NCBI RefSeq assembly: GCF_003149455.1
Contig: NZ_QFFK01000003.1
Location: 124,001 to 188,000 of the forward strand
From: Chitinophaga deserti
GTDB lineage: Bacteria; Bacteroidota; Bacteroidia; Chitinophagales; Chitinophagaceae
Reading direction: 5' to 3'
Length of the DNA: 64,000 nt
Part shown: positions 25,558 to 33,606 of the stretch, piece by piece
How positions within the stretch are numbered: the stretch's first letter is position 1
Layout: every line of letters begins with the position of its first letter
Translations under genes and position numbers: made by a program
Notes under the pieces: model-generated
What the model was told of the DNA's origin: nothing
What the model saw: the letters and a program-made list of their open reading frames with translations, nothing else
The model's database searches: none

Positions 25558-26913
25558 ATGAGTTTCGAGAGCATTTACCCCTTCAACGGAGAAACCATAG
25601 CCAGCTATCCGGCCCATACGCCGGATGAACTGCAGGCTAAGCTGAAAGCCGGTCACCGTGCATTCCAGGCCCTTCGCCAGGCACCGCTTTCCCAACGGGC
25701 AGAATGGATGTTAAACGCAGCCCGGCTGCTGACGGAGCAGGCCGACAGGCATGCGGAACTGATAACTAGGGAAATGGGAAAAACGCTGAAGGAAGCAAAG
25801 GCAGAAGTAGGAAAATGTGCTGCCACAGCCGAATACTACGCCGCCAATATCGAAAGCATGCTGCAGCCGCGGATCATATCCTCCGACGCGCGAAAAAGCT
25901 ATGCCGCTTTCGAACCCAAAGGCATCATACTCGCCATCATGCCATGGAATTTCCCCTACTGGCAGGTACTGCGGTTCGCTATTCCCAATTTGCTGGCCGG
26001 CAACGCCGCCGTACTCAAACATGCCAGTAATGTAAGCGGGTGCGGACTGGCCATTGAAAAAGTATTCCTCGAAGCAGGATTCCCCGAAGGGGCATTCCAG
26101 GCATTGCTCGTAGCTTCAAAAGATATTGAACCCATCATAGCAGACCCTCGCGTACAGGGTGTAACGCTTACCGGCAGTACACCCGCCGGCATGAGCGTGG
26201 CCTCACTCGCAGGGAAGCATCTGAAGAAAACAGTGCTCGAACTGGGCGGGAGCGATCCCTTCATTGTCCTGAAAGATGCTGACCTTACCACTGCTGCCAC
26301 TACCGCCGTAAAAGCCCGCATGCAAAACGCAGGACAATCCTGCATCGCCGCTAAAAGATGGATCGTGGATAAAAGCATCGTGGAAGATTTCACGCAACGG
26401 GTGCAGGATATCATTTCTTCCATGCAACAGGGCGACCCTTTCCTTCCCGGAACCGACCTTGGCCCCATGGCCCGTCCTGATCTCGCCAAAGACCTGAACA
26501 GCCAGCTGCAAAGCACCATCTGGCAGGGTGCAGAGCTCCTGGCAGGCGGGGAAACCAATGGCGCTAACTTCGCTGCCACCCTCCTTTCCGGCGTTAAACC
26601 CGGCATGACGGCTTTCGACGAAGAAACCTTCGGTCCCCTGGCAGTTGTCATCACCGCCAACGATGAGCAGGATGCCATCCGTCTCGCTAATAATACCCCC
26701 TTCGGACTGGGCGCTTCCATCTGGACGAAGGATCTTGAAAAAGCTGCCCGTCTTGCCCCGCTTATTGAAAGCGGCAATGTGTTCGTAAATGCCATGATGC
26801 GGTCGGATGCACGGCTGCCATTCGGAGGCATTAAACAATCGGGTTACGGGCGTGAGCTTTCCATAGAAGGGGTGCACGAATTCCTCAATATAAAGACCGT
26901 TTATATCCAGTAA
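25558..26913 (+). CDS. NAD(P)-dependent succinate-semialdehyde dehydrogenase-like aldehyde dehydrogenase
   Basis: Oxidises an aldehyde, probably succinate semialdehyde, to the acid. The 451-residue length and the absence of an N-terminal extension match the short Sad-type clade. Seen: MPWNFPYWQ, the general base Glu228 in LELGGSDPF, the nucleophile Cys262 in GQSCIAAKR, and EETFGPL with a C-terminal GGIKQSGYGRE. Single gene, divergent from the MFS exporter. Other small aldehydes are possible substrates. Confidence 0.88.
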   Translation: MSFESIYPFNGETIASYPAHTPDELQAKLKAGHRAFQALRQAPLSQRAEWMLNAARLLTEQADRHAELITREMGKTLKEAKAEVGKCAATAEYYAANIESMLQPRIISSDARKSYAAFEPKGIILAIMPWNFPYWQVLRFAIPNLLAGNAAVLKHASNVSGCGLAIEKVFLEAGFPEGAFQALLVASKDIEPIIADPRVQGVTLTGSTPAGMSVASLAGKHLKKTVLELGGSDPFIVLKDADLTTAATTAVKARMQNAGQSCIAAKRWIVDKSIVEDFTQRVQDIISSMQQGDPFLPGTDLGPMARPDLAKDLNSQLQSTIWQGAELLAGGETNGANFAATLLSGVKPGMTAFDEETFGPLAVVITANDEQDAIRLANNTPFGLGASIWTKDLEKAARLAPLIESGNVFVNAMMRSDARLPFGGIKQSGYGRELSIEGVHEFLNIKTVYIQ

Positions 26914-27017
26914 AAACCTTCTCTTTTCCGTCAATACAGTTGACTTTCAACTTCCCACGTTCGTAGTATTTAAGTAAAATTTAAGGGCTCCTGCTAGAAA
27001 AGCATAGGGGTAGTTGG

Positions 27018-27025
27018 TATATTTG
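27018..27025 (+). promoter_or_regulatory. TAnnTTTG -7 element upstream of the glycosyltransferase unit
   Basis: TATATTTG on the plus strand, 37 bp before a possible 53-codon frame and 290 bp before the glycosyltransferase. Confidence 0.45.
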
Positions 27026-27054
27026 GGCGTCCTTAGAGACAGAACCTAACTAAT

Positions 27055-27216
27055 ATGCATACGACCGATGTAACGGCAAGGGCCAGCGCATCCAGCCAAG
27101 AAGGCCATTTATCCCAACGCCAATTCATCATACGCCTTTCCCCAAAGGTATATTCTCGTTTCCGGGCATCCGTGCCGGGAAGAGTTCTCATGCTGTCAAT
27201 CTGTTCGGTGAACTAA
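27055..27216 (+). CDS. Possible small protein (53 residues)
   Basis: An ATG-started frame of 53 codons (MHTTDVTARASASSQEGHL...) occupies the otherwise empty 397-bp gap before the glycosyltransferase and lies just downstream of a promoter-like TATATTTG. I recognise no domain. It is rich in Ser and Arg with no clear signal or membrane segment. It may be a leader frame or chance; confidence is low. Confidence 0.25.
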   Translation: MHTTDVTARASASSQEGHLSQRQFIIRLSPKVYSRFRASVPGRVLMLSICSVN

Positions 27217-27310
27217 AACTATGTACGCGGGCTGCCCCGGGTAAAAAAATGCTGTATTGAATATTTGAAACCTAACGTACGAGCTGTGAATTAAAAAAGT
27301 TGTAACAGAC

Positions 27311-28072
27311 ATGCTGGAACTATCGAAGTTACCTTTGAAAACAAACCTGACTATAACAGACAACAAGGTAACACCCAAACTTGACCTCATTATCCCCTGC
27401 TGCAACCCTCCGGAAGGGTGGGTAGGGCAAATGACAGCGGATTTCCGGGAACTGCAGGCACTCATGCCCGGAACAGACATACGCCTGATACTGGTGAACG
27501 ACGGATCCGTCCGCAACATGCACTCCGTTATGTTGCAGGAACTGACGAACCGCATCCCCGGCATCCGCATCATTGACCACCCCGTGAACCGCGGTAAGGG
27601 ATATGCATGCCGCTTAGGCGTAGCAGTAAGCGATGCCCCCTATCTCGTGTGTACCGATTACGACTTTCCCTTTGGTGTGGAAGCAGTAAAACGTGCCTTC
27701 GACAAATTGCTGGATGGTGTGGATGTAGTAGCTGGCTCCCGCGGGCACCAATACGTTGCACTGCTGCCGCCCACCCGTAAAATGATCACAAGGGTAAACC
27801 GCCTGATGAACCGTTACCTCCTCCAATTACCCGTGGCCGATGCGCAGGCGGGATTGAAAGCTTTCAATACCCGTGGCAGAATGGAATTCCTTTCTACCCG
27901 GATAGATGGTTTTCTGTACGACAGTGAGTTCGTGAAACGGGCAGGGCGTAATAAAACACTCAGCATACAGTCTATTCCCATCTCCTGCCGGCCCGATATC
28001 CGGTTTTCCGATTTCAGGAGTACGGTACTGCTGCGTGAATTTGTTAATTTTATGGGATTACTCGTTAAGTAA
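27311..28072 (+). CDS. Family 2 glycosyltransferase
   Basis: A 253-residue GT-A fold transferase that adds a sugar from a nucleotide donor. N-terminal LDLIIPCCNPPEGW and LILVNDGS are the donor-binding strands; DYDFPF supplies the DxD metal motif; RGKGYACRLGV is typical of the dolichol-phosphate-mannose synthase-like group. No membrane segment is obvious. The stop overlaps the start of the deacetylase (TAATG), so the two act in the same polysaccharide or glycolipid pathway. Confidence 0.82.
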   Translation: MLELSKLPLKTNLTITDNKVTPKLDLIIPCCNPPEGWVGQMTADFRELQALMPGTDIRLILVNDGSVRNMHSVMLQELTNRIPGIRIIDHPVNRGKGYACRLGVAVSDAPYLVCTDYDFPFGVEAVKRAFDKLLDGVDVVAGSRGHQYVALLPPTRKMITRVNRLMNRYLLQLPVADAQAGLKAFNTRGRMEFLSTRIDGFLYDSEFVKRAGRNKTLSIQSIPISCRPDIRFSDFRSTVLLREFVNFMGLLVK

Positions 28073-28872
28073 TGAAGCAGATACTGATCAGCGTTGATGT
28101 GGAGGAATTTGATATTCCTGAAGAATATGGCCAGCAGATACCGCTGGAAGAGAAGCTGCGTGTGAGTGAAGCCGGTGTGCGTAAAACGCTGGCCCTGTTT
28201 GAGGAATGCGGTGTAAGGGGGACCTTCTTCATTACCGCTTTCTGGGCGAAGCACTATCCCGAGCTGGTTCGCATAATTGCACAACGCCACGAGATTGCTT
28301 CGCATGCTTATTACCACGACCGTTTTGAAAATGCAGACCTGCTGGCATCCCGCCTCGAACTGGAAAGCATTTCAGGACAACCCGTTAAAGGCTTCCGGAT
28401 GCCGCGCCTTAAACCAGTGAGCATAGATGTATTACATGATGCGGGTTACAGGTACGATGCTTCCATTAACCCTACATGGCTTCCCGGGCGCTACGATAAC
28501 CGGCATATTTCGCGGCATGTACATACCAACGGGCCATTATGGATTATGCCGACCTCTGTTACGCCAAGGATGCGCCTCCCCGTTTTCTGGCTCAGCGTTA
28601 AAAACATGCCGCTCTGGTTTACCCAAAACTGTACTACCAGTATTCTTGCAAAAGAAGATTATTTCAGCTGCTACTTCCACCCCTGGGAGCTGGAAAACAT
28701 CGGCCACTATAAACTACCCGTTTATGTGCGCCGCGTACATGGCAACAAACTGCTTGAAAAGATGCGCAGGTATCTTTGCTGGCTGGGTACGAAAGGTAAA
28801 TTCGTTACCCACTCCGACTATCTCCGCGAAACCGGGCGGCTCACCATTTCCACCGTCACCTCTGCAGGATAA
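28072..28872 (+). CDS. Polysaccharide deacetylase (NodB/CE4 fold)
   Basis: A 266-residue metal-dependent deacetylase removing N- or O-acetyl groups from a glycan. Seen: Asp9-Val-Glu11 in SVDVEEF, the metal-binding His78-x-x-x-His82 in SHAYYH, and FRMPR (the R-x-P motif). No signal peptide, so it would act on a cytoplasmic, perhaps lipid-linked, intermediate made by the coupled glycosyltransferase. Its 3' end overlaps the convergent DUF6807 gene by 55 bp. Confidence 0.82.
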   Translation: MKQILISVDVEEFDIPEEYGQQIPLEEKLRVSEAGVRKTLALFEECGVRGTFFITAFWAKHYPELVRIIAQRHEIASHAYYHDRFENADLLASRLELESISGQPVKGFRMPRLKPVSIDVLHDAGYRYDASINPTWLPGRYDNRHISRHVHTNGPLWIMPTSVTPRMRLPVFWLSVKNMPLWFTQNCTTSILAKEDYFSCYFHPWELENIGHYKLPVYVRRVHGNKLLEKMRRYLCWLGTKGKFVTHSDYLRETGRLTISTVTSAG

Positions 28873-30077
28873 GCATAGTCTTTCCATAAAGCCTCCGCTT
28901 TCTGCGGTGTCATCTCTCCGTCGAACGTAACCACGCGGTAACGCTGTGAATAGGTTTGTCCGGGTACGAGCGGCCAGGGCTTGTTTTTGGTAGGACTGAA
29001 GTTAACGAACACCTGTCCTTCCTGGTCCTTTTCCGGCCATATACGCAGTGGCTGGGGAGCGTTGAAGTTATTGGGATCAGACAATACGAGCAATCCGCCC
29101 TTCCCGCCTTCCAGCGCACCCTGCATAATGAACCACCGTGCAAGGGAACCGTCTGCATCCTTCCTCGTTTTACCTTCAGAAGAAATGAGCTGGCTGTTTT
29201 CGTTATTCCAGAAAGCCGTGCCCCTCATCGCGAAGCCTCCGCCATAGCGGTATTCATTAAGAGTAATGGGTGCTGCGGAAGCACATTGGAGAGTAGAATT
29301 ATAATCCCAGGTCATATAATCGTCGGGGCGACTGTAAACGATTACTTCCAGCTCTTCTGTCATGGCAGCACGATCAGGGTTACCAATCACCACATGCTCC
29401 TGTACCTGCCGGAAACCGCCGTATACCGTGCCTGCAATAAGGTGGTTGCGGGGAGATGATATGGGGCGCACGGTGCCGGAACGCTTCTTCAGGTTCCAGA
29501 AATCTACCGTTTTCCCTTCGAACTCCGTATCCGTCCAGGGGTTCCAGATGCCGAGATGGTGGTAATGATCTTTGGGATGGATATTGGTGAGTACCTTTCC
29601 TGATGGCGTCCATGCCGGGTGAATAAATCCCCCGCGGCGAAAGGCAGTATCTGCCCCGGCAGGTGGTTCCATGATCGCGGCACGGTAATGCAACGCCGAA
29701 TCCCTGCCCCGTTCAATAGTAAATCCACCATCCTTTTCATAATAGGTTACTCCATCCTGCGGCGATTTGCCGGCCGAGCCTCCTTTCGTCGTACGGATAA
29801 GATCATAGGAACGCTCCTCACCAGCCGGGAGGTCTTTATACATCCGCCAGGTAAGCATATCATCACCGGATTGCAGATAATCCTCTGTCTTTTTCCCGTT
29901 CTCTTTACACACAAGCCTGTATGCTACTCCCGGTTCAATATCGAAAGGTATGCGGATGATAGAGTTATGCCGGTCGAAAGCGCCGGATTTAACAGTGATC
30001 CTGGCAACAGTTTGCGCCAGAGCGGAGTTGCCCATTATGAGCGCAAGGCAACATAGGACATAATACGGTTTTGCCAT
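28818..30077 (-). CDS. Secreted DUF6807 (PmoA-like) protein
   Basis: A 419-residue exported protein with signal peptide (MAKPYYVLCCLALIMGNSALAQ). It matches the DUF6807 family, common in Bacteroidota and Planctomycetes and often found with glycan-degradation genes; a His-rich signature HPKDHYHHLGIWNPW is the best-conserved part. Function not established. ATG at 30077 is chosen for the signal peptide. The last 55 bp overlap the deacetylase gene on the other strand. Confidence 0.78.
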   Translation of the reverse strand: MAKPYYVLCCLALIMGNSALAQTVARITVKSGAFDRHNSIIRIPFDIEPGVAYRLVCKENGKKTEDYLQSGDDMLTWRMYKDLPAGEERSYDLIRTTKGGSAGKSPQDGVTYYEKDGGFTIERGRDSALHYRAAIMEPPAGADTAFRRGGFIHPAWTPSGKVLTNIHPKDHYHHLGIWNPWTDTEFEGKTVDFWNLKKRSGTVRPISSPRNHLIAGTVYGGFRQVQEHVVIGNPDRAAMTEELEVIVYSRPDDYMTWDYNSTLQCASAAPITLNEYRYGGGFAMRGTAFWNNENSQLISSEGKTRKDADGSLARWFIMQGALEGGKGGLLVLSDPNNFNAPQPLRIWPEKDQEGQVFVNFSPTKNKPWPLVPGQTYSQRYRVVTFDGEMTPQKAEALWKDYAYPAEVTVEMVSRPVSRR

Positions 30078-30183
30078 ATTATAAAAGGTTATTATAAACG
30101 AAAAATATGCATTCCTGCCCACATTTACAATAACTGGAAATAGTGTAATTTAGCCTGTATTGAACCCCAAAACCCCCTCATCC

Positions 30184-31668
30184 ATGAAAAAGGATAAAAT
30201 CATCGTATCCAACAGGAAAGCGCTGGAATCGAAGTATGGCGCCAAATTACCCTCCATTTTGCAAGATCTTGAAGACCTGAAAGCCGCCGATAAAGAACGG
30301 GGGCTCGACAGTGTGATCGTATTCCTCGACGATACCAGGGCCATGAAAAGCTACAAGGTAACTGCCGTGAAAAACGCAGAAGATGCCCGCCAGAATAAAC
30401 GCGCCATCGATGGATTGTACAAGCACTTCCAGCCGGATTACATCCTCATCGCCGGTGCCCAGGACGTAATTCCTTTCCAGCCCCTGAAGAATCTTATTCA
30501 CAGTCCGGATGATGAAGACGCCATCGTTCCCAGCGACCTCCCATACGCAAGCGACAAGGCCTGGTCAGAAGACCCGTCGAAGTTCGTGAGCCCCACCCGT
30601 GTAGTAGGCCGCCTGCCCGACCTGCCCGGCGGTAAAGACCCCAAGTACTTCCGGTCGCTCGTCCGCGATGCTATCGCCAGCAAGCCCGGCAATCAGAAAG
30701 ATTACCTGAATTACTTAGGGATCAGCGTATACGACTGGCGCCTCTCTACGCAGCAAAGCCTGCAGAACATTTTCGGTAATGCAGACCAGTTACACCTCTC
30801 ACCCACAAAAGGCCCCCGCTGGACGCCCACGCAGCTGAAAGCCAAAACGCATTTCATTAACTGCCACGGTGCACTGGAAGATGGGAATTACTACGGCCAG
30901 AAAGGGGGGAATTACCCCATCTCTCATACATCAGGATGGCTGGAGAAGAAGATTGCAAAAGGCACTATTGTGGCGGCTGAATGTTGCTATGGCGCACAAC
31001 TGTATAATCCCACCATCACAGATTCCGGTTACCCCAGCCTGGCATCGCAATACCTGCTCCAGCACGCTATAGCCGTGGCGGGCAGTACTACCATTGCTTA
31101 TGGTCCTACAGAAGGCCAGGGCCTGGCAGATCTCATTACCCAGTATTTCCTCATCAATGTACTGCGGGGTGCTTCTACCGGCCGCGCCTTCCTCGAAGCA
31201 CGGCAGCGCTTCCTGGATGAAATGGGGCCTACGCTGGACCCTTATGAGATCAAAACGCTTTCCCAGTTCTACCTGCTGGGCGACCCTTCGCTGGTACCGG
31301 TAAACGTACCCACTAAAATGCGTGATGTCCGCGAGAACCGGCGGGATAGTACACAAGCTAAAGGCGAGATGCTGGGCCAGTTCCTTGCTACCCCTAAGCA
31401 GGTATCCGGCACCACAGAGCCTGCTAATCTCAAGGCTCTCGTAAAGGCCCATAAATTCCCCGGTAAACTAACCAAGAAGGTATTCATAACAGAAGGCGGC
31501 ACACCTCCCCTCACCCGCGGATTACATGCGAAAGGCGTGGGAGGACAAGTGAAATTTCACGTATATTCGGCATCTAAGTTTCACGGCAAGTTCAAGGAAA
31601 CCAATGTGTTGGTGGTAAAAGAAAGGGCCGGACAGATATTGGGAGAACGAACATATGTCAGAAGATAA
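30184..31668 (+). CDS. Cytoplasmic C25/caspase-like cysteine peptidase
   Basis: A 494-residue protein with a clan CD (gingipain/caspase-like) peptidase core. The catalytic pair is visible as His228 in NCHGALED and Cys267 in AECCYGA, the spacing and H-G / C-x-x-G pattern expected of family C25. Unlike gingipains there is no signal peptide, propeptide or secretion C-terminal domain, so it should stay in the cytoplasm. Residues about 390-494 form an extra Lys-rich C-terminal region. ATG at 30184 chosen; a TTG at 30160 is in frame. The last 14 bp overlap a small gene, suggesting a two-gene module. Substrate unknown. Confidence 0.8.
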   Translation: MKKDKIIVSNRKALESKYGAKLPSILQDLEDLKAADKERGLDSVIVFLDDTRAMKSYKVTAVKNAEDARQNKRAIDGLYKHFQPDYILIAGAQDVIPFQPLKNLIHSPDDEDAIVPSDLPYASDKAWSEDPSKFVSPTRVVGRLPDLPGGKDPKYFRSLVRDAIASKPGNQKDYLNYLGISVYDWRLSTQQSLQNIFGNADQLHLSPTKGPRWTPTQLKAKTHFINCHGALEDGNYYGQKGGNYPISHTSGWLEKKIAKGTIVAAECCYGAQLYNPTITDSGYPSLASQYLLQHAIAVAGSTTIAYGPTEGQGLADLITQYFLINVLRGASTGRAFLEARQRFLDEMGPTLDPYEIKTLSQFYLLGDPSLVPVNVPTKMRDVRENRRDSTQAKGEMLGQFLATPKQVSGTTEPANLKALVKAHKFPGKLTKKVFITEGGTPPLTRGLHAKGVGGQVKFHVYSASKFHGKFKETNVLVVKERAGQILGERTYVRR

Positions 31669-31918
31669 ACCAGATAAACTGCAAAAGGTGAAAGGGCGGC
31701 TTACGCTGCGCACCTTTGCGAGAACTACCAAGAGCGAAAGCCTGGGTGTGTACCTGGAAACGGAGAACGACTGTTTCCTGATACGCCCGGCTTCCGGCAA
31801 CCCCTTTATGAATAATCCCCTCGCAGAACTGGCCGGTAAATACATTGAAGCCACCGGCCGCAGGAGTTCCTACGTCTTCTTTGCCACCAAATGGCGCGAA
31901 ATCCCTGAACCCAAATAA
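31655..31918 (+). CDS. Small partner protein of the C25 peptidase
   Basis: An 87-residue soluble protein in a different frame, overlapping the end of the peptidase gene by 14 bp. The sequence (RLTLRTFARTTKSESLGVYLETENDCFLI, NPFMNNPLAELAGKYIEATG) looks like a small all-beta barrel: alternating strands, a turn with NPF, and Gly-Lys before the last strands. I do not recognise a named family. The tight coupling suggests it binds, restrains or delivers substrates to the peptidase; this is inference. Confidence 0.65.
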   Translation: MSEDKPDKLQKVKGRLTLRTFARTTKSESLGVYLETENDCFLIRPASGNPFMNNPLAELAGKYIEATGRRSSYVFFATKWREIPEPK

Positions 31919-32011
31919 TCTTCACCAAGTAATCCAGCTCTTTCCGTTCATGTAATCGGATGCAACCTTACAGGCACAGTTGCTGTCTTTAAATTAAACA
32001 AAACTGTCGCC

Positions 32012-32539
32012 ATGTTCCGCCATTCTAATTCCTGGTTGACTGTTTGTTTACTTGCAGTGTTATACCTGTGTACTGTGCCCCTGCAGGCAAACTGTCAGCA
32101 AACCAATCGCCTCATGCAGCAAAAAACCGCTGCATTACCCGGTACTTATTACATCTCCTTCAAATCCCATGTAGGCACGTTGCGCTATATGCTGCATATC
32201 GACAGCATAAGCGGGATGTTCTTTTACGGGAGAATGGAAAATGATCTGCGGTATAGCCCCAACCGCAGGGATTTCTGTTACATTAAAGGGATCGTAACAC
32301 CGGGAAAACGTTATGATTTCATCATGAAACCCGATCTGAAGCACGGGGCACCTTACGTTTTATCGTCGTGCAAGCCACATGAATGGCTGCTCAACAACAA
32401 GGTCTATTTCTCCTTCCGGGAGGAAGGGATCATCAGCGGTTATATGCTGGTGCGTAACGATTTTGATGCGCCAACGTATAGCTTCTCGGGGATGAAACAG
32501 GTACCGGCTGCCGAAGGACCGGTACTAACGAGGAAATGA
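32012..32539 (+). CDS. Secreted hypothetical protein
   Basis: A 175-residue protein with a clear signal peptide (hydrophobic 9-26, LQANCQQ cleavage region). The mature part is small and probably beta-rich (GTYYISFKSHVGTLRYMLHID, GIISGYMLVRNDF). No family recognised. It lies 93 bp after the C25 module and abuts the convergent epimerase gene with no spacer. Probably periplasmic or surface. Confidence 0.55.
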   Translation: MFRHSNSWLTVCLLAVLYLCTVPLQANCQQTNRLMQQKTAALPGTYYISFKSHVGTLRYMLHIDSISGMFFYGRMENDLRYSPNRRDFCYIKGIVTPGKRYDFIMKPDLKHGAPYVLSSCKPHEWLLNNKVYFSFREEGIISGYMLVRNDFDAPTYSFSGMKQVPAAEGPVLTRK

Positions 32540-33559
32540 TCAGCTGGTACGGGTGAGCACAGCGCCCGTGCCATTCCGGTCTGCATAATGGATCACTCCA
32601 TTTTCGATGCGTACGCCACTGGCGATATCTTCCGCGAGGAGGAGCGGCCCGTCCATATCCACGAAATCAAGATATGGCAGCAGATGCGCTACTGCGGAGG
32701 TGCCAACCGTACTCTCGTTCATGCTGCCCGTCATTACTTTCATGCCGCGCTGCTTTGCTTCGAGGATCATTCGCCGCGCCGGGGTAATGCCGCCACATTT
32801 GGTAAGCTTGATGTTGATGCCATGGAAGTAGCCATGGCAGCGGGCCACGTCCTGCTCCACTATACAGCTTTCGTCTGCAATTAGGGGCAGTGCAGATTTT
32901 TCGAATACCTTCTTCATGCCATCCCAATCGGCAGCAGGCATGGGCTGTTCTATGAACTCCACACCCAGTTCCCTGAAGGCTTCTGCATTACGCAGGGTTT
33001 CATCCACCCCCCAGGCGCAATTCGCATCCACCCTGAATACTGCGGAGGTATGTTTGCGCAGCTCACGAATGATGGCGATATCATCTTTCGTTCCTAATTT
33101 GATCTTATAGATGGGCCAGGGGAATTCCTGCAGCTTCTTCACCATATGCCCCACGGTATCTATGCCAATGGTGTAATCCGTCATAGGATTATCCGAAGGG
33201 TCGAGGTGCCATACTTCATACAGCTTCTTGCCAAGTTGCTGCGCATAGAGATCATGTGCGGCAAGGTCAATGGCGCAGAGTGCAAACATGTTATTCTTCA
33301 GGCGGGGAAACATTTCGTCCCAGAAAGCTTCGGGTGTATCGAGTGTATAGTTTTCAATAAACGTGCGATGCGCATTGATGGCATCCATGAGCATGGGAAC
33401 GGTGATATTGTAGTAGGAATTGTCGGCCGTTTCACCCAGCCCGCTGAAGCCGTTTTGCGTAAGTCTGGCAACGAGGAGGGGCTGTACGTCTTTACTTTTC
33501 CGGGAGATGGTAAAGGTATGCCGGAATTTGAGTTCAAAGGGATATAATGTCAATTCCAT
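32540..33559 (-). CDS. Dipeptide epimerase (L-Ala-D/L-Glu epimerase type)
   Basis: Enolase-superfamily enzyme of 339 residues that epimerises dipeptides, typically L-Ala-D-Glu from recycled murein. Seen: the Lys152-x-Lys154 acid/base motif in YKIKLGT, Mg ligands Asp178 (VDAN), Glu204 (IEQPMP) and Asp229 (ADES), Lys251 in NIKLTKCGG, and the C-terminal DMDG that marks dipeptide epimerases. No signal peptide. Single leftward gene; malQ upstream is a separate function. Substrate specificity is inferred from the motif set. Confidence 0.88.
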   Translation of the reverse strand: MELTLYPFELKFRHTFTISRKSKDVQPLLVARLTQNGFSGLGETADNSYYNITVPMLMDAINAHRTFIENYTLDTPEAFWDEMFPRLKNNMFALCAIDLAAHDLYAQQLGKKLYEVWHLDPSDNPMTDYTIGIDTVGHMVKKLQEFPWPIYKIKLGTKDDIAIIRELRKHTSAVFRVDANCAWGVDETLRNAEAFRELGVEFIEQPMPAADWDGMKKVFEKSALPLIADESCIVEQDVARCHGYFHGINIKLTKCGGITPARRMILEAKQRGMKVMTGSMNESTVGTSAVAHLLPYLDFVDMDGPLLLAEDIASGVRIENGVIHYADRNGTGAVLTRTS

Positions 33560-33606
33560 AGGATAAATATACGGCGGAAAGTTTCATTTCCTAGGGCTAT
33601 GGAAAG

